NCBI GenBank assembly: GCA_017436285.1
Contig: JAFSDL010000009.1
Coordinates: 1-64,000 of the forward strand
Origin: Clostridia bacterium
GTDB lineage: Bacteria > Bacillota > Clostridia > Oscillospirales > Acutalibacteraceae
Direction: 5' to 3'
DNA: 64,000 nt
Positions within the stretch are counted from its first letter, which is position 1; the number at the start of each line of letters is the position of its first letter. The position numbers were made by a program, and so were the translations under genes. Shown piece after piece: positions 51,444-57,839 of this stretch. The notes below the pieces were generated by a model, which was not told where the DNA came from, made no database searches, and saw only the letters and a list, made by a program, of their open reading frames with translations.

Positions 51444-52649
51444 ATGAGTTTGAATGAAGTTGCTTCTGCCGAAAGAGTGCATATCGGCTTTTTCGGTATG
51501 CGAAATGCAGGTAAATCAAGCCTTGTAAATGCAGTTACAGGGCAGAATCTTTCTGTTGTTTCAGATGTGAAGGGCACAACCACCGACCCTGTTAAAAAGG
51601 CTATGGAGCTGTTGCCCTTAGGTCCTGTTGTGATTATTGATACGCCGGGCTTTGATGATGTTGGTGCCCTTGGTGAAAAGCGGGTTGAAAAAACTAACGA
51701 AATTCTCGCAAAAACCGATGTTGCAATACTTGTTGTTGATGCTTTAAAGGGGATTTCAGAGGGTGACAGGCAGTTGATTGAAGCCTTTAAAAAGAGAAAT
51801 ATTCCGTATATTGTTGCTTTTAATAAATGTGAATTGCTTGCAGAAAAGCCTGCTCTTAATGATAATGAGATTTATGTAAGCGCAGTTGAAAATATAAATG
51901 TTTTTGAGCTGAAAGAGAAAATCGGTGCTCTTTCAAAAACTGCCGAAAAGAAAAAATATGTGGTTTCTGATTTAGTGGAAAAGGGTGACATCGTTGTTCT
52001 TGTAATCCCCATTGATGAAGCCGCCCCAAAGGGCAGACTTATTCTGCCACAGCAAATGACTATCCGTGATTTATTGGACGGCAACTGCATTGTTGTTTCT
52101 TGTCAGGACACAGAATTAGAAAGCACCTTGCAATCACTTGCTAAAAAACCGAAGCTTGTTATAACCGATTCACAGATATTCGGCAAGGTAGCAAAAATTG
52201 TGCCCGATGATATTCTTTTAACATCATTTTCAATTCTTATGGCGAGATACAAGGGTGAATTGAAGGTTCTTATAAACGGGGCAGAGCGTTTGAGTAATAT
52301 AAAAAACGGTGATAAAATTCTCATTAGTGAGGGTTGCACTCATCACAGACAATGCAACGACATCGGCACTGTGAAAATCCCAAATATGATTAGAAAATTT
52401 ACAAATGCAGAGCCTGAATTTTCTTTTACATCAGGTGGCGAATTTCCGCAGGATTTGAGCGAATATTCTCTTGTTGTTCATTGTGGCGGCTGCACCCTTA
52501 ATGAAAAAGAAATGCACCATAGAATGAGCCTTGCAAATGAACAGGGCGTGCCTATGGTGAATTATGGGGTTGCTATTGCGAAGATGAGTGGAATACTTGA
52601 ACGAAGCGTAGAGATAATGCGGAATGCGGAATTCGGAATGCGGAATTAA
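51444..52649 (+). CDS. hydF: [FeFe] hydrogenase maturation GTPase HydF
   Basis: The 401-residue scaffold protein has the GTPase P-loop GMRNAGKSSLVNA (~residue 17), DTPGF (~71) and NKCE, a dimerisation region, and the C-terminal [4Fe-4S] domain with CTHHRQCND and HCGGCTLNE. HydF carries the di-iron precursor to the hydrogenase. The final residues, IMRNAEFGMRN, are encoded by a GCGGAAT heptamer array, a tail beyond the expected end of the family. Confidence 0.93.
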   Translation: MSLNEVASAERVHIGFFGMRNAGKSSLVNAVTGQNLSVVSDVKGTTTDPVKKAMELLPLGPVVIIDTPGFDDVGALGEKRVEKTNEILAKTDVAILVVDALKGISEGDRQLIEAFKKRNIPYIVAFNKCELLAEKPALNDNEIYVSAVENINVFELKEKIGALSKTAEKKKYVVSDLVEKGDIVVLVIPIDEAAPKGRLILPQQMTIRDLLDGNCIVVSCQDTELESTLQSLAKKPKLVITDSQIFGKVAKIVPDDILLTSFSILMARYKGELKVLINGAERLSNIKNGDKILISEGCTHHRQCNDIGTVKIPNMIRKFTNAEPEFSFTSGGEFPQDLSEYSLVVHCGGCTLNEKEMHHRMSLANEQGVPMVNYGVAIAKMSGILERSVEIMRNAEFGMRN

Positions 52650-52650
52650 G
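52616..52650 (+). repeat. GCGGAAT heptamer array overlapping hydF
   Basis: Four 7-bp units (ATGCGGAATGCGGAATTCGG and on) encode the last residues of HydF and its stop. AAGCTTTGCGG follows. Confidence 0.85.
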
Positions 52651-52677
52651 CTTTGCGGTGTTTTTGTTTAATTGTTC

Positions 52678-52706
52678 TTGAAAATACAAAGCGTTTATGG
52701 TAACAT
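52678..52706 (+). promoter_or_regulatory. Promoter of the holin-like toxin gene
   Basis: TTGAAA (52678-52683), a 17-bp spacer and TAACAT (52701-52706) with TGG before the -10. This gives a leader of about 84 nt. Confidence 0.65.
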
Positions 52707-52758
52707 AATCCTTGGAGTAAGGCAGACCATAACGGTAGGCGGTAAGTCCTCTTTATAA

Positions 52759-52788
52759 GGAGGGCTCTTTTCCCTCCGGAAAGGAGGG
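52759..52788 (+). promoter_or_regulatory. Alternative hairpins controlling the toxin ribosome site
   Basis: GGAGGG occurs at 52759-52764 and again as the ribosome site at 52783-52788. A single CCCTCC at 52772-52777 can pair with either copy. Pairing with the second would hide the ribosome site, and pairing with the first would free it. Confidence 0.65.
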
Positions 52789-52796
52789 CGGTGCTT

Positions 52797-52883
52797 ATGA
52801 TTACATATAATGAGTTGTTCCTTTTGGGTACTCTTATTGTTTCAATTATTGCACTTGTTGTTGATATAACAAAAAAGAAATAA
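52797..52883 (+). CDS. Putative holin-like toxin peptide (28 residues)
   Basis: The ORF starts MITYNELFLL, continues with a single hydrophobic helix and ends ITKKK. It looks like the small holin-like toxins (Hol_Tox) of type I toxin-antitoxin loci in Firmicutes, which have a short polar start, one membrane helix and a lysine tail. AAGGAGGG lies 8 bp upstream and can be occluded by a leader hairpin. The stop codon is inside the stem of a symmetric terminator. Such peptides damage the membrane when translated. Identification is by pattern only. Confidence 0.7.
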   Translation: MITYNELFLLGTLIVSIIALVVDITKKK

Positions 52884-52957
52884 CCGCCCTCGTCAAAGTC
52901 GCGGTTATTTCTTTTAACCAAAACTAGGACAACCGTATATCGGTTTGCCTTATTTCA
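52870..52957 (-). ncRNA. Candidate antisense RNA antitoxin
   Basis: A promoter at 52963-52991 would start a minus-strand transcript near 52956 that reaches the shared terminator and ends near 52870. This ~87-nt RNA would be complementary to the 3' end and terminator of the toxin mRNA, the layout of txpA/RatA-type antitoxins. It has no ORF. Confidence 0.6.
52873..52915. terminator. Bidirectional terminator of the toxin locus
   Basis: AAAAGAAATAACCGC (52873-52887) pairs perfectly with GCGGTTATTTCTTTT (52901-52915). Because the outer stem is A-rich on one side and T-rich on the other, both strands end in a U-run. Confidence 0.85.
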
Positions 52958-52962
52958 TCTAT

Positions 52963-52991
52963 ATTATATTAAATTGTACGCAGTTTGTCAA
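52963..52991 (-). promoter_or_regulatory. Perfect consensus antisense promoter
   Basis: TTGACA (52986-52991), a 17-bp spacer and TATAAT (52963-52968) on the minus strand. With 34677-34705 it is one of only two perfect consensus promoters I found in the window. Confidence 0.85.
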
Positions 52992-52996
52992 CCTTT

Positions 52997-53032
52997 AATG
53001 CGGAATGCGGAATGAGGAATGCGGAATTAAGC
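52997..53032 (+). repeat. GCGGAAT heptamer array
   Basis: Four to five units (AATGCGGAATGCGGAATGAG and on) then AAGCTTTGCGATAC, which leads into R element 8. Confidence 0.85.
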
Positions 53033-53036
53033 TTTG

Positions 53037-53212
53037 CGATACTTTTACAAAGGGTAATCTTTACGGGGCTACCCACCACCACCCCGATTAAGTTTGTTTA
53101 TAAATGTAGCAATTGGCACGAAATTTACTAATTCATAAATAAAATATATTCAAGGGCGGTCCCCCTCCCTATGCGCTGAAGCGCACAGGGATGATAAAAG
53201 TTGCATTACTTT
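53037..53212 (+). repeat. R element 8
   Basis: Blocks in order: ATACTTTTACAAAGGGTAATC, TTTACGGGGC, ACCCACCACC, an AT-rich core, GGCGGTCCCCCTCCCTAT, hairpin GCGC-TGAA-GCGC, CAGGGATGATAAA and TTACTTTTA. The terminal hairpin differs from R1, R3 and R4 yet remains paired. Confidence 0.85.
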
Positions 53213-53231
53213 TATATTTTGGAGTGATTTA

Positions 53232-53633
53232 ATGAACATAATTCTTTGCATAGATAAAAACAACGGTATGGCGTTTATGGGTAAAAGGCAGAGTATGGAC
53301 TGCGTTTTGCGGGAGAAAATGCTTGAAATTGTTGGTGCTTCAAGGCTTCTGATGAGCTCATATTCTGCAAAGCAATTTGAAAATACTGAAAGCATTGTTA
53401 TTGATGATGATTTTCTGAACAATGCAAATCAGGGGGATTTTTGCTTTGTTGAGAATAATGAAATATCCTCTGAAAATGTTGAGAGCTTTTATATTTTCAA
53501 CTGGAACAGAAAATACCCTGCAGACCTGTTTTTTTCAGTTGACCTTAAGGCAGAGGGCTTTAGGAAAATAAAAAAAGAAGAGTTCAAGGGGAACTCTCAC
53601 GATAAAATTACTTTAGAAATTTATTCAAGGTGA
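53232..53633 (+). CDS. Small DHFR-like protein of unknown function
   Basis: The 133-residue product begins MNIILCIDKNNGMAFMGKRQS, reminiscent of the first strand and loop of dihydrofolate reductases. Homology elsewhere is not evident and the protein is shorter than a normal DHFR. The middle has RLLMSSYSAKQFE, like the second DHFR strand-helix (RPTW replaced). Folate binding is not supported. GGAGTG precedes the ATG, and the next gene starts 4 bp after the stop, so they form an operon. Confidence 0.6.
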   Translation: MNIILCIDKNNGMAFMGKRQSMDCVLREKMLEIVGASRLLMSSYSAKQFENTESIVIDDDFLNNANQGDFCFVENNEISSENVESFYIFNWNRKYPADLFFSVDLKAEGFRKIKKEEFKGNSHDKITLEIYSR

Positions 53634-53637
53634 TTGT

Positions 53638-54747
53638 ATGAAAAAGAAGATAATTATAGCGGTTGTTTGCTTTTTGGCATTAGGATTTATCGGCTTTTTA
53701 GGTAGTGATTCAGAAGCTCCTTCGGATGCAACAACGGAAATTGTTTCCACTACTCTTGAAGAGCTTGTAGCTGAAAATGATACCAAAGAAGATATAACCG
53801 ATAATTCGGCAGTTGATAAAATTACCGAAAAAATACAAGAAAAAACCACCGAAAAGGAAACTGAAAAGCAAAATAAACCCAATAGTGTCGGTGATGATAA
53901 CAGCAAGGCTGTTTTATCAGAAATTCCTGCATATTCGGGCAAGCCTTATGCTGTTATCAACGGAAATATTCCGTCCTTCAATAAATATGAGCTTACAACA
54001 AAGGGGTATGAAACCTATGCTTCACTTGATTCTCTCGGTCGTTGCGGTGGTGCGGTTGCATCCTGCGGAAGAGAGATTATGCCGGGGATTGATGAAGAAA
54101 GAGGCAGTATAAGTGCAGTTAAGCCTTCGGGCTGGGTTCAGGCGCAATATGACTGTGTTTCGGGCAAATATCTATATAACCGTTGCCATTTGATAGGTTG
54201 GCAGTTGTCTGCGGAAAATGCAAACAAAAGAAATCTTATAACCGGCACAAGGTATATGAATACCGAGGGTATGCTTCCCTTTGAGAATATGGTTGCCGAC
54301 TACATAAAGGAAACAGGCAACCACGTGGCATACAGAATCACACCCGTTTATAATGGCTCAGACCTTGTTGCAAGCGGTGTGCAGATGGAAGCATATTCCG
54401 TTGAGGATGATGGTGAGGGAATCTGCTTCAATGTTTATTGCTACAATGTTCAGCCGGGTGTTACTATTGACTATTCAACCGGCAGAAGTTGGTCCGCTTC
54501 AGGTAGCGTAGCAACTACCAAAAAGCCTGTTGTGGCGGTAACACCAACTACCGAAAAGCAGGTTGAGACGACACAAGCATCTGTTACCTACAATACCTAT
54601 GCTTATAGCTCAAAAAGTGACAAGTTTCACTACCCGAGCTGCAGATATGCAAAAACTATAAAAGCAGAAAATTACTGCGAATATACAGGAGACAGACAAG
54701 GTATGCTTGATAAAGGCTATTCACCTTGCAAAAATTGTAATCCGTAA
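53638..54747 (+). CDS. Membrane-anchored DNA/RNA non-specific endonuclease
   Basis: The 369-residue protein has an N-terminal anchor (residues ~4-22), a Thr/Glu-rich linker to ~90, and a beta-beta-alpha-metal nuclease domain with NRCHLIGWQLS (H184), NKRNLITGTRYMN and ENMVADYI, as in the DNA-entry nuclease (EndA/NucA) branch. The DRGH motif is varied to NRCH. The C-terminal ~50 residues (HYPSCRYAKTI...CKNC) resemble a small Cys/His metal site. It could degrade extracellular DNA or take part in DNA uptake. Confidence 0.85.
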   Translation: MKKKIIIAVVCFLALGFIGFLGSDSEAPSDATTEIVSTTLEELVAENDTKEDITDNSAVDKITEKIQEKTTEKETEKQNKPNSVGDDNSKAVLSEIPAYSGKPYAVINGNIPSFNKYELTTKGYETYASLDSLGRCGGAVASCGREIMPGIDEERGSISAVKPSGWVQAQYDCVSGKYLYNRCHLIGWQLSAENANKRNLITGTRYMNTEGMLPFENMVADYIKETGNHVAYRITPVYNGSDLVASGVQMEAYSVEDDGEGICFNVYCYNVQPGVTIDYSTGRSWSASGSVATTKKPVVAVTPTTEKQVETTQASVTYNTYAYSSKSDKFHYPSCRYAKTIKAENYCEYTGDRQGMLDKGYSPCKNCNP

Positions 54748-54755
54748 AAAAGAAA

Positions 54756-54798
54756 ATGATATTCGAGTTCAAATGAATTCGAATATCATTTTTTATTT
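54756..54798 (+). terminator. Terminator after the nuclease gene
   Basis: A 12-bp stem (54756-54767 with 54780-54791) is followed by TTTTTATTT. Confidence 0.8.
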
Positions 54799-54814
54799 GT
54801 GTTATTTTTGCGAA

Positions 54815-54860
54815 GCTCATTCCGAATTCCGAATTCCGCATTCCGCATTCCGCACTCAAT
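54815..54860 (-). repeat. GCGGAAT heptamer array after the HAD gene
   Basis: Six or so ATTCCGA/ATTCCGC units lie directly against the HAD stop codon (54856-54858), with GCGAAGCTC at the far end. Confidence 0.85.
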
Positions 54861-55494
54861 ATAGCTCTTCAGGAGAGTTTAAAAGATATGTCGCACCTGA
54901 TTCTGTCAGCTCTTCTGCAGTTCCGAAGCCATAGACTGCACCTGCGCTATCTAAACCTACCGCCCTTGCGCCCTCAATATCATAGCAACGGTCACCAACC
55001 ATAATAACCTCACATTCATCGGGATTACCGAAGAAATCAAGGCAGGCGTTGATTAAATCCTTTTTGCTTGAATGGTTGTTTTTAAAATCCTCTGCGGAAA
55101 TAAAATCATAATATTTAAAAATATCGTGGTATTTTGAAATTTCCTCAACAAAATAAAGTGGCTTACTTGAAGCGATGGCAATTTTTTTGCCATCCTTTTT
55201 TAATCTTTGAAGCATTTCGGGAATACCGCCATAGATTTTTGATTCCTCTGCGGCTTTTTCTCTGTATCTTTCACGATATTTGTCTATCAACCATTGGGCA
55301 TCCTCATCTGAAACATTGTAGATTTTCTTGTAGCTTTCAAAAAGGGGAGGGCCAACGAAATAACGAAGCTTTTCAATATCTGTTTCCTTTATTCCGTAGC
55401 ATTCCAGAGAATAAATAATTGAATTGAAAATACCCTCGGTTGTGTCGCAGAGAGTACCGTCAAAGTCGAATAAGTAGTAGTTGTAATCCTTCAT
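54856..55494 (-). CDS. HAD-superfamily phosphatase
   Basis: The 212-residue product is a subfamily IA HAD hydrolase: motif I DFDGTLCD (~residue 9), motif II ASSKP (~residue 112), motif III lysine in NHSSKKDLI, and motif IV MVGDRCYDIEGA (~residue 172). It resembles phosphoglycolate phosphatase and related small-metabolite phosphatases. The ATG at 55494 is chosen over an in-frame GTG at 55503. The promoter shares its -35 hexamer with the divergent redox operon. Confidence 0.88.
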   Translation of the reverse strand: MKDYNYYLFDFDGTLCDTTEGIFNSIIYSLECYGIKETDIEKLRYFVGPPLFESYKKIYNVSDEDAQWLIDKYRERYREKAAEESKIYGGIPEMLQRLKKDGKKIAIASSKPLYFVEEISKYHDIFKYYDFISAEDFKNNHSSKKDLINACLDFFGNPDECEVIMVGDRCYDIEGARAVGLDSAGAVYGFGTAEELTESGATYLLNSPEELY

Positions 55495-55511
55495 TTTTAT
55501 CACCGAGAAAT

Positions 55512-55563
55512 ATTATATAATCTTTCTTTACCTATTGCAACATTTAAAACAATATAGTAAAAT
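55512..55563. promoter_or_regulatory. Divergent promoters sharing one TTGCAA -35 box
   Basis: TTGCAA at 55535-55540 is its own reverse complement. Rightward it is followed after 17 bp by TAAAAT (55558-55563). Leftward it is followed after 17 bp by TATAAT (55512-55517 on the minus strand). It serves the redox operon and the HAD gene. Confidence 0.7.
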
Positions 55564-55611
55564 AAAAAGTAATTATTTTATTTCTTATACACAGTGAAAA
55601 GAGATGGTTTT

Positions 55612-56085
55612 GTGTCTGTTGAGAAAAGCCTGATTGACGAGATTCTCAAAAAGTATGAAAATCCTGAGGAAAGCCTTATTGCAGTGCTTCAGGATGTTCA
55701 GGCTATTGATGGCTATATTTCAAGAGAAAGTGTTGAATACATAACAGAAATAAGCGGAATTCCCTCTGCAAGAATTATGGGAGTTGCCTCCTTCTATGCA
55801 GGCTTCCGCCTTAAGCCCGTTGGTAAATACAGAATTATGGTTTGTATGGGTACTGCCTGCCACGTTAACGGTGCAGAGCGGGTTGGTGACACAGTAAAAA
55901 GAGTTCTCGGTATTGAAGAGGGTGACGTGACCGAGGATGGTCTTTTCTCCTGGGAAGAGGTTGCCTGCCTTGGCTGCTGCAGTATTTCTCCCGCTATGAT
56001 GATTAATGATACTGCTTACGGAAAGCTTACTCCCGATATGGTAACTGATATTATCAGCTCCATAAGAGAGGAGGAGCTAAAATGA
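55612..56085 (+). CDS. NuoE-like [2Fe-2S] thioredoxin-fold subunit
   Basis: From the GTG at 55612 (GAGATGG upstream) the protein has 157 residues. It shows the helical NuoE N-terminus and the four cluster cysteines in VCMGTACHVNGAERV and VACLGCCSISPA. NuoE-type subunits pass electrons between flavin subunits of bifurcating complexes (HydC, HylC, StnC). The GTG at 55594 has no ribosome site. Its last codons overlap the next gene by 4 bp. Confidence 0.9.
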   Translation: MSVEKSLIDEILKKYENPEESLIAVLQDVQAIDGYISRESVEYITEISGIPSARIMGVASFYAGFRLKPVGKYRIMVCMGTACHVNGAERVGDTVKRVLGIEEGDVTEDGLFSWEEVACLGCCSISPAMMINDTAYGKLTPDMVTDIISSIREEELK

Positions 56086-57839
56086 GATTTCTTTTAGGCT
56101 ATGGCTCCTGTGGTATAGCATCAGGTGCAAAAAATGTTCTCAGAGGACTTGAGAGTACATTTGAAAATACAGATTTTACAGTTGAAAAGGTCGGTTGCAA
56201 CGGACTTTGCTTTGCAGAGCCCATTGTTGAGGTTATCTGCGACAATGGTGAAAGCATTCTTTATGGCAGACTTGATGAAAAAAGTGCAATTGCATTGGGC
56301 GAATCTGCAAAAAACGGAGCTCTTATGAGTGAAAATCGCCTTACGGATGATGAGCTGAAATTTCTTAACGGACAGAAGAGAATTGTTCTTTCCTCCTGTG
56401 GCAAAATCGACCCCGAAAGCATTGATTCCTACATAGAAAACGGTGGTTATTCCGCTCTTAGAAGGGCTCTTGAGCTTGGGTCCGAGGGCATAATTGAAGA
56501 GATTAAAAAATCAGGCTTGCGCGGTCGTGGTGGTGCAGGCTTCCCAACTTATATCAAATGGCAGTCTGCAAAAAATTCAGCAGGGGATGAAAAATACATT
56601 GTTTGTAATGCTGATGAGGGAGACCCCGGTGCATTTATGGACAGAGCTGTTCTTGAGGGCGACCCTCACAGAGTCCTTGAGGGTATGATGATTTCTGGTA
56701 TTGCAGTTGGTGCGCAGATGGGTCTTATCTATGTCCGTGCAGAATACCCCCTTGCAGTTAAGCGCCTTAATCTTGCTATTGAGGAAATGCGAAAAAAAGG
56801 CATTTTAGGTGAAAATATTTTCGGTAGTGGCTTCAGCTTCGATTTCAGAATTATGATGGGTGCGGGCGCATTCGTTTGCGGTGAAGAGACTGCTCTTCTT
56901 GCATCCTTGGGCGGTAACAGAGGTATGCCCGTAACAAAGCCACCCTTCCCTGCACAAAAGGGCTTTCGCGGTAAGCCTACCAATATCAACAATGTGGAAA
57001 CCTTTGCAAATATAAGCTGGATTATTGAAAACGGTGGCGAGAAATTTGCAGAAATGGGTACTGAGGGCAGTAAGGGTACAAAGGTTTTTGCCCTTGCAGG
57101 TCGCGTAAAGCGTGGCGGTCTTGTTGAGGTGCCTATGGGTCTTACCATTAATGATATCGTTTTCGGTATCTGTGGTGGTATTAAGGATGATGCTCAGATT
57201 AAAGCAGTTCAGATGGGTGGCCCGTCAGGTGGCTGTATCCCAAAAAATCTTTTAGATACTCCCATTGACTACGAAAATATCGCAAAAACAGGGGCTATTA
57301 TGGGCTCGGGCGGTATGATTGTTATGGATGAGAAAACCTGTATGGTTGATATGGCGAAATTCTTTATGGATTTCACAAGCAAGGAAAGCTGTGGCAAATG
57401 TGTACCCTGCAGAATAGGTACAACAAGAATGCTTGAAATTTTGCAGAGAGTTGTAAAGGGCGAGGGTCAGGAAAGCGATATTGAAACTCTCGTTGAGCTT
57501 GGCGAGGCTATTAAAACAGGTGCACTTTGCGGTCTCGGTAATTCTGCGCCCAATCCCGTTTTAACCACAATAAAATATTTCCGTGAGGAATATGAGGCAC
57601 ATATAAATGAGAAAAAATGCCCTGCAAAAAAATGTCAGGCACTAATCAGCTATAATATTGTTGCAGACAAGTGTAAGGGTTGTTCCCTTTGCAGTAAAAA
57701 ATGCCCCGTAAATGCAATAAGCGGTGTTATTAAATCGCCTTATAAAATTGATAATGAGCTTTGTGTTCGTTGCGGTCAATGTATTGAAAATTGCAAATTC
57801 GGTGCAATTGAAATTCTTTCAGGGGAGGGTGAAGAATGA
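56082..57839 (+). CDS. NuoF-like NADH-binding flavoprotein subunit
   Basis: The 585-residue protein has an N-terminal thioredoxin-like [2Fe-2S] part (C10, C39, C43), the FMN/NADH domain with GRGGAGFPTYIKW (~149), CNADEGDPGAFMDR (~179), the [4Fe-4S] site SCGKCVPCRIGTTRM (~437), and two C-terminal ferredoxin clusters (CKGCSLCSKKCP ~531, CVRCGQCIENCK ~561). This is the HydB/NuoF architecture of electron-bifurcating complexes. It is coupled by 4-bp overlaps on both sides. Confidence 0.92.
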   Translation: MRFLLGYGSCGIASGAKNVLRGLESTFENTDFTVEKVGCNGLCFAEPIVEVICDNGESILYGRLDEKSAIALGESAKNGALMSENRLTDDELKFLNGQKRIVLSSCGKIDPESIDSYIENGGYSALRRALELGSEGIIEEIKKSGLRGRGGAGFPTYIKWQSAKNSAGDEKYIVCNADEGDPGAFMDRAVLEGDPHRVLEGMMISGIAVGAQMGLIYVRAEYPLAVKRLNLAIEEMRKKGILGENIFGSGFSFDFRIMMGAGAFVCGEETALLASLGGNRGMPVTKPPFPAQKGFRGKPTNINNVETFANISWIIENGGEKFAEMGTEGSKGTKVFALAGRVKRGGLVEVPMGLTINDIVFGICGGIKDDAQIKAVQMGGPSGGCIPKNLLDTPIDYENIAKTGAIMGSGGMIVMDEKTCMVDMAKFFMDFTSKESCGKCVPCRIGTTRMLEILQRVVKGEGQESDIETLVELGEAIKTGALCGLGNSAPNPVLTTIKYFREEYEAHINEKKCPAKKCQALISYNIVADKCKGCSLCSKKCPVNAISGVIKSPYKIDNELCVRCGQCIENCKFGAIEILSGEGEE

